Assembly: GCA_025998295.1 (NCBI GenBank) | Contig: BNVT01000005.1 | Location: forward strand, 1-30,531 | Direction of reading: 5' to 3' | Source of the DNA: Endomicrobiia bacterium | GTDB lineage: Bacteria > Elusimicrobiota > Endomicrobiia > Endomicrobiales > Endomicrobiaceae | DNA: 30,531 bases | Shown here: piece after piece, positions 16,388-23,893 of the stretch | How positions within the stretch are numbered: the first letter of the stretch is position 1 | Layout of the letters: the number at the start of each line of letters is the position of its first letter | Translations under genes and position numbers: made by a program | Notes under the pieces: generated by a model | What the model was told of the DNA's origin: nothing | The model's database searches: none | Seen by the model: the letters and a program-made list of their open reading frames with translations, nothing else

Positions 16388-17403
16388 ATGAAAAGTAAAT
16401 TGTCGATCTCACTTGTTTTACTTGGTTTTTTATGTTTAAGTTCGTGCAAAAATTGTCCTGATAAACCAATAGAAAGGATTGTTACCCCAGAGAAAGTAAA
16501 AGAAATAAAAGAAATAGAAAAAGCAAAATCAGAGCCGGTACTGATAAAACCTAAAAACGCACCCAATGGCCCCGTCGACCTAAATCCATATGCCATCCTC
16601 AATCATAACGGTAACAATTTTGCCATCTCCGATACCCTCCTCACCCTCGCCCACAACGACGGTTTCAAGGATATCGAAGACGCCATCTTAAACCCCACCC
16701 GCAGACAAGGTTTTAATAATTGTAAAACATTTCTCATGACCCTTCACGCCCTCACCGGCCCCGGCCACTACAGTGATTTTTCTAATCTTGTCCACGCCAT
16801 CGTCTTCCTCAAAGACGATCGCGATATCTGCCACCTCCTCCTCACCCTTGTTACCCCCTACACCCTAGCCACCGACGCCGACAACTGTCATCGTCTCCTT
16901 TCCCTCATCACCACCGACCCCCAAATCAATGAATACATACAAGACCTCCTCGTCGCCCTCACCAAACCGACGACAACCCCCGAAGCCAACCACCAGCTTC
17001 TCACCGCTCTCGACAAACCCACCTTCCCCTCAGACCGCCAAGATTATTCGACATCCTACGCAAAATCCCAGTCGCCGCCCACTCTAACTTCATCTCCGCC
17101 ACCGTCCGCCTTAACCGCCCTAACGACGCCGCCAGCCGCGATTATCTCTTCAAAATCTTCGAGGAAGATGACGAAGATTTTTACCACATCACCAACAACG
17201 AGCGCATCAAACTCCTTGACTTCTTTATTGACCCCACCTTCCTAGATATCGAATACTGTTTTCGCCTCCTCTTCAGCATCGACATGGGGTACGTCCACTG
17301 CGATGAGGTCATCTCCACCCTCCCTGCGTTAGGTCACAGTGCCCGTGAACTCTACATTGACAAACTCTCCCTCCTAAGACCTTCTTATATAACCAACACA
17401 TAA
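16388..17403 (+). pseudogene. Lipoprotein with alpha-helical repeat body, frameshifted
   Basis: The function is unknown. The leader KSKLSISLVLLGFLCLSSC has a canonical lipobox with Cys at residue 20, then a polar linker of Lys/Glu/Pro to about residue 57. The body is GC-rich with C-ending codons (GCC, CTC, ATC, ACC). It is made of short helices around CHLLLTLVTP, CHRLLSLITT and LLVALTKP, which suggests an alpha-solenoid. Near base 17040 the frame degenerates into Ser/Pro/Thr-rich sequence, while another frame carries on in the same style (RLFDILRKIPVAAHSNFISA, later RIKLLDFFIDPTFLDIEYCF) to TAA at 17401-17403. A one-base gain or a two-base loss therefore broke a gene of about 338 codons. The last codons lie inside element A, so the original C terminus is also cut. 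A Shine-Dalgarno-like AAGGTAAGG precedes the ATG. Confidence 0.7.
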
Positions 17404-17456
17404 AAGTACAATAGAAGTACTATGAAACAAAAAAGAAAGCAGTTAGGTCAGATGTA

Positions 17457-17549
17457 ATGGATTTAGTATTAATGGGAGTAAAGAAAGCATTTGATAAAAG
17501 AGTCAAGGATAGCAAGAAGAAAAGAAAAGAAAAGGAGGAAGAGAGGTGA
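17457..17549 (+). CDS. Small basic peptide ORF in element A
   Basis: This 30-codon ORF begins MDLVLMGVKKAFDKRVKDSK and ends in a run of Lys/Arg/Glu. The first 15-20 codons are preserved in copies 1 and 3. Its ATG overlaps the stop of a 12-codon ORF (MKQKRKQLGQM, from 17422) as TAATG; that upstream ORF is disrupted in copy 3 by a 2-base insertion, while this one stays open. No homologue is recognised and the ribosome binding site is weak. It may be a truncated transposase or regulator end, or not translated. Confidence 0.3.
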   Translation: MDLVLMGVKKAFDKRVKDSKKKRKEKEEER

Positions 17550-17586
17550 GCAAAATAGTTTCGAAAGATAGATAAATAATAGCAAA

Positions 17587-17670
17587 AGACCTTTTGGACT
17601 GCGATTTAACTCCAAGTTGCAGGTATTTGTAATTCTAAAATTTAATACTTAAGTTGTGCGGGAGGTCTAA
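17587..17670 (+). ncRNA. Candidate structured RNA at the right end of element A
   Basis: TTGGA (17594-17598) can pair with TCCAA (17611-17615), and CTGC (17599-17602) with GCAG (17619-17622). The interleaved order makes an H-type pseudoknot. An outer AGACCT (17587-17592) can pair with AGGTCT near 17663-17668. The same bases are all present in the copy at 22720-22838. Without covarying copies this remains a hypothesis; short pairings of four and five bases can arise by chance. Confidence 0.35.
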
Positions 17671-17820
17671 TGATAGAAATGGCAAGAAAGAAAGCAGAGA
17701 TAAAGGGAGTGGAGATAACGAATATACTGTTGACGATTATAAACGAAGAAATAAAAAATTTTTTGTAAAATTTTTGAAGCAATCGAGGGAGCTAAAGCGG
17801 TCAAGCCAGAAGGAAATAAA
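17671..17820 (+). other. Eroded coding remnant before kdsA
   Basis: A short frame (MIEMARKKAEIKGVEITNIL, stopping after 32 codons) follows element A, and another frame reads IFEAIEGAKAVKPEGNK straight into the kdsA start. These look like scraps of one or more lost genes. No family was recognised. Confidence 0.3.
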
Positions 17821-18657
17821 ATGCAAAATAAACGTGTAAAAATTGGCAAGGGTATCGTTTTAGCAAATGATAAGCCTTTTGTTGTTATAGCAGGACCTTG
17901 CGTTATTGAAAGCGAAAAGCATGTTTTAACACTAGCTGCGAATTTGAAGACAATAACAAATAAATTAAAAGTTTCTTTTATTTTTAAAGCATCTTACGAT
18001 AAAGCTAATCGTTCCTCGGGCTGTTCGTACAGAGGTCCCGGCATAGAAGAAGGTCTTAAGATTCTTGCTAAGATTAAAAAAGAGCTGAATTTGCCTGTTA
18101 TTACTGACGTTCATACGGAAAGCCAGGTTCCTAGTGCTGCAAAAATTGTAGATTTTTTACAAATACCTGCGTTTTTATCGCGGCAGACAGATCTAATAAA
18201 AGCCTGCGCTCTAACTGGTAAACCGATTAATATCAAGAAAGGACAGTTTTTAGCTCCTGAAGATATGTTCAATGTTGTCAAGAAAGCGGAAAGCTTCGGT
18301 ACTAAAAACCTGTCTCTTACGGAGAGAGGAGTTTCTTTCGGGTACCATAATTTAGTTGTTGATTTTAGAGGATTGGAAATAATGAAGCAAACCGGATATC
18401 CCGTTGTTTTTGATGCGACGCATAGCGTTCAGCTACCCGGCGGACAGGGAACATGTAGTGGTGGGAACGTAGAATTTATTGCGCCCCTTTCAAAAGCAGC
18501 GGCAGCAGTAGGTGTAGCGGCATTATTTCTTGAAGTTCACGAAAATCCAGATAAAGCTCTTTCAGATGGGGCAAATAGTCTTAATTTAAGATATTTTGAA
18601 CAACTACTTAAAGATATTAAAAATATAGACAAAGTGATTAAAGGACAAAAAGTTTAA
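17821..18657 (+). CDS. kdsA: KDO-8-phosphate synthase
   Basis: KdsA condenses arabinose 5-phosphate and PEP to give KDO-8-P for the LPS inner core, in the cytoplasm. The 278-residue TIM-barrel product shows the family marks VIAGPCVIESE, FIFKASYDKANRSS, PVITDVHTESQ, INIKKGQFLAPEDM, LTERGVSFGYHNLVVD and VVFDATHSVQLPGGQG. The length is normal. It heads the LPS gene group; kdsC follows after about 250 bases of eroded sequence. KdsA and the Lpt proteins indicate a Gram-negative envelope with LPS. Confidence 0.97.
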   Translation: MQNKRVKIGKGIVLANDKPFVVIAGPCVIESEKHVLTLAANLKTITNKLKVSFIFKASYDKANRSSGCSYRGPGIEEGLKILAKIKKELNLPVITDVHTESQVPSAAKIVDFLQIPAFLSRQTDLIKACALTGKPINIKKGQFLAPEDMFNVVKKAESFGTKNLSLTERGVSFGYHNLVVDFRGLEIMKQTGYPVVFDATHSVQLPGGQGTCSGGNVEFIAPLSKAAAAVGVAALFLEVHENPDKALSDGANSLNLRYFEQLLKDIKNIDKVIKGQKV

Positions 18658-18911
18658 ATAAACAACATCACGTGCAAAAAATCAAATGTCTCCGAAAAAA
18701 GTTGTCAAAGAGGTGTTAGTTGACAACAAAGAAAAAACAACTGTTAGTGTTTGAAGTCCGACATGCGAATGATATATTAAAATTGCAGCCATGGTCCTGA
18801 TTCTTTGGTTGTTATCTTTTTTATAAAATATGGTTTCAAAACCTTACATGAGACAGAGACCTCATGAAGCTGCTCCATGGCTTGATAATGATATAAAAAT
18901 GATGGTAAAAT

Positions 18912-19446
18912 ATGAGTACAAAAAAAACTATAACACAAAAAGCAAGGAACATTAAATTGTTAGCGTGCGATATTGATGGTGTTTTAACACGAGGAGAAAT
19001 AATAGTATTAAGTAACGGTGAAGAAATAAAGATATGGAACGTTAAAGATGGAATGGGATACAACGAGCTTTTTAAAACATTTCCCAGAATTGAAACTGCG
19101 TGGATATCGGGAAGAAGATCTCTCCAAAACGAAAAGCGCGCAAAAACGCTGAAAATTGATTATCTTTTGCAGGATTGTACAAACAAAAAAGAAGCTTTGA
19201 AAAAAAATATTGGATAAAAGTGGTATTGATGTAGGTGAAGTTGCATATATTGGGGATGATGTAATAGATATTCCTGTTTTAAAAGCAGTGGGGTTTTCGG
19301 CATGTCCAATAGACGCTTGTGAGGATGTGAAAAAAACCGTCGATTATATTTCGTCTTTTAAAGGCGGGGAAGGCGCTATGAGAGAACTAATAGAGATTGT
19401 TATGCAGTCAAAAGGCGAATGGAAGAAAGCTTTGAACAGACATTAA
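18912..19446 (+). pseudogene. kdsC: KDO-8-phosphate phosphatase KdsC, frameshifted at a poly-A tract
   Basis: KdsC is an HAD-family phosphatase releasing KDO from KDO-8-P. The first half carries the nucleophile motif LLACDIDGVLTRGEI and the WISGRRS motif, then stops at TAA after LKKNIG (19215-19217). The second half continues in another frame with the metal-binding GEVAYIGDDVIDIPVLKAVG and CPIDAC to TAA at 19446. The break lies in a run of eight A bases (about 19200-19207); with seven A the frame would read through KKILDKSGIDVGEVAYIGDD. All catalytic motifs survive on either side. Polymerase slippage on the A run could restore some full-length enzyme, so the gene may still work; loss or sequencing error are the alternatives. 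Confidence 0.88.
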
Positions 19447-19595
19447 AGTTAGTTGAAGTTAGTTGGCTATATATGATAGATTCTTTAAGAGCGGTGGGTA
19501 TTGTCTCATAAGAGATGGAAAACTTAACTACCTAGAATTAAAGTTCGAAAACATTTCATTAGCATTGTCATAGTATTATTAAAAAGGAAGTATGA

Positions 19596-20129
19596 GTGAA
19601 TTTTTGGAAAAAATGTAGTATATACACATTGGTAACATTGACTGCTTCTCTCTTTTTTTGTTGCAAGTCAGAAAAAACTGTTGCAGAAGAAACTTCTTCT
19701 GTGTCTAAACAGACTATTAGAAAAGTTTTTATGACTCAGGTTGAAAAAGGAAAGATAAAAGTTACGGTAGAATCTGAGTCAGCTGTTATAAATGAAAGTG
19801 AAAATGTCGCTTATTTAAAACTTCCGGTAGTCAAATTTTACGACGATAAAGGGAAGCTTACTTTGAGTTTTGTTATGGAAAAGGCAAAAGTGAATATATT
19901 AACTTATGATGTCAGTGGCATAGGCAAGTGTACTATCGACAGTGTAAATAACGGGAATCTTCAAACTTCAGATTTATTCTACAATGCTAAAGAAAAATTG
20001 CTTTATGGTAATCATGATGTTAAAATTATAAGATCAGGCGAAATAGTGGATGGGAAAGGTTTTAAGTATGATGTCAAACTTGATAAGATGATTGTTAAAG
20101 ATCAGAGGACATCAATTGAAAAAATTTAA
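19596..20129 (+). CDS. lptC: LPS export protein LptC
   Basis: LptC is the inner-membrane-anchored bridge protein that takes LPS from LptB2FG and passes it to LptA. The 177-residue product starts with GTG after AAGGAAG. It has a hydrophobic leader (IYTLVTLTASLFFCC) with paired Cys at the end, so it may be a lipoprotein rather than a transmembrane anchor. A beta-jellyroll-like periplasmic part follows (LKLPVVKFYDDKGKLTLSFV, later TSDLFYNAKEKLLYGNHDV). Position directly before lptA and lptB supports the call, since LptC sequences are poorly conserved. Confidence 0.85.
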   Translation: MNFWKKCSIYTLVTLTASLFFCCKSEKTVAEETSSVSKQTIRKVFMTQVEKGKIKVTVESESAVINESENVAYLKLPVVKFYDDKGKLTLSFVMEKAKVNILTYDVSGIGKCTIDSVNNGNLQTSDLFYNAKEKLLYGNHDVKIIRSGEIVDGKGFKYDVKLDKMIVKDQRTSIEKI

Positions 20130-20793
20130 TTTTGTGTTCGTTATTATGTTTACTGCTGTTTGTTATGCAGATGATATTATTGCGGGAAAGACTGTTATGA
20201 CCAGCGATGAGGTGGAAATAAAAAAAACGGATGGAGTTACAGTTATAAGTTACACCGGAAATTCAAAAGCAATTAATAATTGTAATGAGATTACTGCCGA
20301 CAAAATGACTTACTACAAAGAAAAATCCGATCTTTTGGCAGAAGGTAAAGTTCAGTTGTCATTAAAAAATAAAAAAGGGGAACCTATTGAAGCTTCCGGA
20401 AATTTTGCAAAATATAACACAGCCAGCCAAGCCGGAGAAATATATGGAGACAACGCCTTAATCAAATATTTTATTGAAGGTTCTACCGTTCCCTATACCT
20501 TGTATGCGAAAAAAATTGACATTGATAGAAAAAATCAAATTTTAAAAGCTTATGATGATGTTAAAGTTATAACTTCACATGGGACGATTCGTTCTGACAA
20601 CGGTGTTTTTGATCAAGACAATGCTAGTATAGTTTTTAAAAAAGATAAAAAAAAACCGATCGTTGATGTTCATCACGATGGAGAAGAGGGACGTTATGAA
20701 GCAGATGAGATGATCTTTTACAATAAAGGCAATAGAATAATCATGAAAGGCTCGATTACAGGTAAAATTAATATGAAAAAAGATATAAAATGA
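20116..20793 (+). CDS. lptA: LPS transport periplasmic protein LptA (OstA family)
   Basis: LptA forms the periplasmic bridge carrying LPS to the outer membrane. TTG at 20116 is chosen as start because AGAGGA lies six bases upstream and the resulting protein begins with a clean signal peptide (KKFNFVFVIMFTAVCYADD, cut after CYA). An ATG eight codons upstream would spoil it. The mature part has OstA repeats such as ITADKMTYYKEKSDLLAEGK, LKAYDDVKVIT and ADEMIFYNKGNRIIMKG. The start overlaps the end of lptC by 14 bases, and the end overlaps lptB by 4. Confidence 0.9.
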   Translation: MKKFNFVFVIMFTAVCYADDIIAGKTVMTSDEVEIKKTDGVTVISYTGNSKAINNCNEITADKMTYYKEKSDLLAEGKVQLSLKNKKGEPIEASGNFAKYNTASQAGEIYGDNALIKYFIEGSTVPYTLYAKKIDIDRKNQILKAYDDVKVITSHGTIRSDNGVFDQDNASIVFKKDKKKPIVDVHHDGEEGRYEADEMIFYNKGNRIIMKGSITGKINMKKDIK

Positions 20794-21512
20794 TACTAAG
20801 AACCGAAAAATTATTCAAGAAGTATTATCAAAATAGAATGGTTGTTAACGGTATAAGCATTAGTGTTAGACAGGGCGAAATTGTCGGATTACTCGGTCCT
20901 AACGGTGCGGGTAAAACGACAACTTTTTATATGACGGTTGGTCTTCTTAAGCCTTATGATGGCAGTATTTATCTTGACGACATGGAAATAACTGATTGGG
21001 CTATGTACAAAAGATCAAGAGCTGGAGTAGGGTATCTGTCGCAGGAGCCATCGATATTTAGAGGTCTTAATGTTGAAGATAATCTTATGGCTATAGCTCA
21101 AATGCTTCCCATTTCAAAAAGCGAGCAAAAGAAAAAAGTGGATAGTTTGCTTTCGGATTTTGGTCTTACAAAATTACGTGGACAAAAAAGTATTACCTTA
21201 TCTGGTGGAGAAAAAAGAAGACTTGAAATTGCAAGAGCTTTGATAACTGATCCTAAATTTATGCTTTTAGACGAGCCTTTTGTGGGTATCGATCCTATAA
21301 CTGTTGGCGACATACAGAGAATAATTAGAAAGTTAAAAGAAAGAGGTTTAGGGATTCTTATAACGGATCATAATGTCAGAGAAACTCTTGAGATTATTGA
21401 TATGGCTTATGTAATTTACGAAGGTAAAATTTTGCTTGAGGGAGGCACGACGGAACTACTTGAAGATCCTAAAGCGAAAAAATTATACCTTGGTGACAAT
21501 TTTAGGATGTAA
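20790..21512 (+). CDS. lptB: LPS export ABC transporter ATPase LptB
   Basis: LptB is the ATPase that drives LPS extraction from the inner membrane with LptFG (not in this window). The 240-residue product has Walker A GPNGAGKTT, the Q-loop segment VGYLSQEPSIFR, the ABC signature LSGGEKRRLEIARAL, Walker B FMLLDEPFVGIDP and the H-switch ITDHNVRETLEI. All are intact. Its ATG overlaps the lptA stop, so the genes are probably translationally coupled. Confidence 0.97.
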   Translation: MILRTEKLFKKYYQNRMVVNGISISVRQGEIVGLLGPNGAGKTTTFYMTVGLLKPYDGSIYLDDMEITDWAMYKRSRAGVGYLSQEPSIFRGLNVEDNLMAIAQMLPISKSEQKKKVDSLLSDFGLTKLRGQKSITLSGGEKRRLEIARALITDPKFMLLDEPFVGIDPITVGDIQRIIRKLKERGLGILITDHNVRETLEIIDMAYVIYEGKILLEGGTTELLEDPKAKKLYLGDNFRM

Positions 21513-21573
21513 GAGTAGAATAGTTGCAGGGTTGGATTTAAGCGAGGCATTAGAACATTGATAAGGAGGTGGG

Positions 21574-22128
21574 ATGCATATTAACATTACGACCATGCAT
21601 CTGAAGCTTACTGATGCTATTGATTCTTATGTGCGTAACAAAATTACAAAATATGGTAAATTTCATAACGGTGATGACATTTGGGTTCATGTGATTTTGT
21701 CGATTGAAAAGAACAGACAGATAACAGAAATCATTTTCAATGTGGGAAAACTTTCCTTAATATCAAAAGATGAGTCTGTAGATTTATACGCTTCAATAGA
21801 TTTGGCTACAGACAAACTTGCCAAACAACTTAAAAAACAAAAATATATTTCAAAAATTCACAGAAAAGATAATTTAAAAGTTTTAAAAGAGAAGAAACAT
21901 AATATCGAGGAAGTTTTTTCTTATGATGCCATGGAAGATTCAAGGACAAAAATTTCTGAGATAAAGAGGTTTGATTTAAGACCTGTAGGCGTAGAAGATG
22001 CTATTAGAGAAATGGATAATCTTGGGTATAGGGTTTATATGTTTAAAGATGAATTGAGCAATAAAATAAGCGTTCTTTACCGCAATGATAGCGGATCAAT
22101 AGTGCTTCTGGAACATAATGAAATGTAA
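21574..22128 (+). CDS. hpf: Ribosome hibernation promoting factor, long form
   Basis: Long HPF binds the 30S subunit and dimerises ribosomes into inactive 100S particles in stationary phase. The 184-residue product has the N-terminal S30AE domain (INITTMHLKLTDAIDSYVRN to about residue 95), a linker, and the C-terminal dimerisation domain (IKRFDLRPVGVEDAIREMDN, YRVYMFKDE). A strong AAGGAGG precedes the ATG. In relatives rpoN lies between lptB and hpf; here only about 60 bases separate them. With rsfS damaged, HPF may be the main ribosome-silencing factor left. Confidence 0.93.
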   Translation: MHINITTMHLKLTDAIDSYVRNKITKYGKFHNGDDIWVHVILSIEKNRQITEIIFNVGKLSLISKDESVDLYASIDLATDKLAKQLKKQKYISKIHRKDNLKVLKEKKHNIEEVFSYDAMEDSRTKISEIKRFDLRPVGVEDAIREMDNLGYRVYMFKDELSNKISVLYRNDSGSIVLLEHNEM

Positions 22129-22146
22129 ATACCAGAGGAAAAAGAA

Positions 22147-22611
22147 ATGGGTATAATAAATGGATATTTTTTGGACCAAAGCGCAATTGTCGTAGATTTG
22201 AAATCGACAGATAAGAAGTCGATAATTACTGAATTGGTAGATGTTTTAAAGAATACAAAAAAATTAATGAAGCCTGACGAGATTCTTAATGCTGTTTTGG
22301 AAAGAGAAAAACTTGGATCTACAGGAATTGGACAAGGAGTTGCAATCCCTCACGGGAAAACTAATGTTCTTGATGGACATATAGGCGTGCTTGGGATTTC
22401 ACGTAATGGTGTAGAATTTAATTCTCTTGATGGGGAACTCGTTCATATAATTTTTGTTTTAGTTGGTCCCGCAGAAGTAGCGGAGCAGCATTTAAAAGCA
22501 TTGTCAAGAATTTCAAAATTGTTTAGAAGTAAACTTTTGAGAGAAAATATAATAAAAGCCAAAACGGCGGAAGAAGTTGCTGAAATTATCGAGAGAGAGG
22601 AGGCTTGTTAA
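22147..22611 (+). CDS. ptsN: PTS EIIA-type regulatory protein
   Basis: This is a fructose/nitrogen-type EIIA domain of 154 residues. The phosphorylatable His is present in GQGVAIPHGKTNVLDG, with LEREKLGSTGIG before it and HIIFVLVGPAEVAEQHLKAL after. In the nitrogen PTS it would be phosphorylated by HPr/NPr and EI and would regulate potassium transport or metabolism. The EI gene at 23894 is a remnant here, so the protein may have no local phosphate donor and may work unphosphorylated or with a paralogue elsewhere. Its stop overlaps the hprK remnant start. Confidence 0.92.
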   Translation: MGIINGYFLDQSAIVVDLKSTDKKSIITELVDVLKNTKKLMKPDEILNAVLEREKLGSTGIGQGVAIPHGKTNVLDGHIGVLGISRNGVEFNSLDGELVHIIFVLVGPAEVAEQHLKALSRISKLFRSKLLRENIIKAKTAEEVAEIIEREEAC

Positions 22612-23019
22612 TGCCTGCTATGGATATAATCACGCTTCTTAAGGAAAAAAGTGATGGTCTTAAGCTTGAACTTCTGGGATGATTATAGTGGAAAATGTCA
22701 AAGTATTTGTTAAAAGGTTCAAAATAGTTTAAAAGATAGATATAGTAATCACAAAAGACCTTTTGGACTGCGATTTAACTCCAAGTTGCAGGTATTTGTA
22801 ATTCTAGAATTTAATACTTAAGGTTTGCAAGAGGTCTAGTGTGTAAAAACTGATTATTTAAGTTTGAAAGTTCCTGAAGTTGCAATCCCGATAAGACACA
22901 AGAGAAATTCTGCCGTTTTTGTTGAAGTTGTAAGAAATCAAAGACTAAAAAATAAAGGACATTTTACGGCAAATGACTTAGACAAAAAATTGCAAGAAGA
23001 GTTTAGCAAGAAGAAATAA
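22611..23019 (+). pseudogene. hprK: HPr kinase/phosphorylase remnant interrupted by element A
   Basis: HprK phosphorylates HPr on Ser-46. Only the two ends remain. The first 23 codons (MPAMDIITLLKEKSDGLKLE) stop at TGA 22680, and the C-terminal end (LKVPEVAIPIRHKRNSAVFV... to FSKKK, TAA at 23017-23019) matches the family's IPVRPGRN-type tail. The catalytic core with the P-loop and HPrK/P signature is gone, and a right-end piece of element A occupies its place. The order ptsN-hprK-rapZ is usual, which supports the identification. Loss is clear and the gene cannot be functional. Confidence 0.85.
22720..22838 (+). mobile_element. Element A, copy 4 (right part only, inside hprK)
   Basis: This segment matches 17551-17670 nearly base for base from CAAAATAGTT to GAGGTCTA, including the pseudoknot bases. 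The left 175 bases of the element are missing. It replaces the core of hprK, so insertion was followed or accompanied by a deletion. Confidence 0.85.
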
Positions 23020-23022
23020 TCC

Positions 23023-23883
23023 ATGGCTAAATTATATATAATTTCAGGTATGTCAGGCGCCGGAAAAAGTCAAGCTCTCAAAATCTTTGAAGATTTTGGA
23101 GTTGTTTGTGTTGATAATATGCCTGTTCAAATGTTTTCTAGTTTTGTTGACATGTGTCTTGAAAGTCAAAATAAATATGAAAATGTTGCAATAAGTATTG
23201 ATTCCCGGGCAGGAGAAGCTCTAACATCTTTTAAGAATCTGCTTGCAATTTTAAAAAAGAAAAAAATTGATTATAAAATTATTTTTTTTAATGCTTCGGA
23301 TTCAGTCTTGTTAAGACGTTATTCAGAAACGCGTAGGCTTCATCCTCTAGGAAAGTCAGTATCTAACGGAATAAAGCTTGAAAGGAAAATTGTCAATAAT
23401 ATTTTTACTGTTGCAGATGAAGTTGTAGATACTTCAACGCTTACAATAGGGGAATTGAAAAAAACAATTTCGATGCTTGCAAATATCGAGCAATCAGAAA
23501 AACAGTGCTTGAATATTTCGGTTATTTCTTTTGGATATAAATATGGATTGCCCAGCGATGCCGATATAGTTTACGACGTGCGCTTTATAACAAACCCCAA
23601 CTATATTCATCAATTAAAATTTAAAACAGGTAAAGACAAAACTGTTAAAAAATACGTAGAAAAACAAGAAGAATTCAAGGATTTTTTTAATATATTTTCT
23701 AAACTTATAGAAACGACTTTGCCATGGTATATTAAAGAAGGCAAGAGTTATCTGACTATCGCGATAGGATGTACAGGAGGTAGGCACAGGTCAGTTTTTA
23801 CGGCTGAAAAACTTGTAAATTTTTTAAAGGGTAGAAAATATAAAGTTAAACTTAATCACAGAGATATTTTACAGGGGAGATAA
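23023..23883 (+). CDS. rapZ: RNase adapter / nucleotide-binding protein RapZ (YvcJ family)
   Basis: RapZ-family proteins are P-loop nucleotide-binding proteins; in E. coli RapZ guides RNase E to GlmZ RNA and senses glucosamine-6-phosphate. The 286-residue product has Walker A GMSGAGKSQA at residues 9-18, FEDFGVVCVDNMP, a Walker-B-like AISIDSRAG and RRYSETRRLHPL. The C-terminal domain has the sugar-phosphate-binding pattern IAIGCTGGRHRSVFTAEKL. All signatures are intact. It sits between remnants of hprK and ptsI, so it has been kept while its PTS neighbours decayed. Confidence 0.95.
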   Translation: MAKLYIISGMSGAGKSQALKIFEDFGVVCVDNMPVQMFSSFVDMCLESQNKYENVAISIDSRAGEALTSFKNLLAILKKKKIDYKIIFFNASDSVLLRRYSETRRLHPLGKSVSNGIKLERKIVNNIFTVADEVVDTSTLTIGELKKTISMLANIEQSEKQCLNISVISFGYKYGLPSDADIVYDVRFITNPNYIHQLKFKTGKDKTVKKYVEKQEEFKDFFNIFSKLIETTLPWYIKEGKSYLTIAIGCTGGRHRSVFTAEKLVNFLKGRKYKVKLNHRDILQGR

Positions 23884-23893
23884 ATTATAGTCA

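Larger units (their letters stand above)
17375..17670 (+). mobile_element. Element A, full-length copy 2 (296 bp with terminal inverted repeats)
   Basis: The right end is GGAGGTCTAA (17661-17670). Its reverse complement TTAGACCTCC is exactly the left end of the copy at 30404, and the local left end is the slightly diverged TAAGACCTTC. A TA at each edge would fit insertion at TA, as for IS630/Tc1-type elements, but this is inference. From left to right it holds the AGTAC-AATAGA-AGTACT segment, two tiny overlapping ORFs, an A/G-rich stretch, and a right part (17551-17670) also present alone at 22720-22838. No transposase is encoded, so it would move only with help from elsewhere. It cuts the C terminus of the upstream lipoprotein gene. 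Confidence 0.8.

Noticed and set aside
18760..18830. SHGPDSLVVI, similar to the SGGPDS loop of TilS/PP-loop ATPases
   Set aside because: Only ten residues match and the flanks contain stops in all frames; it is too short to call a tilS remnant.
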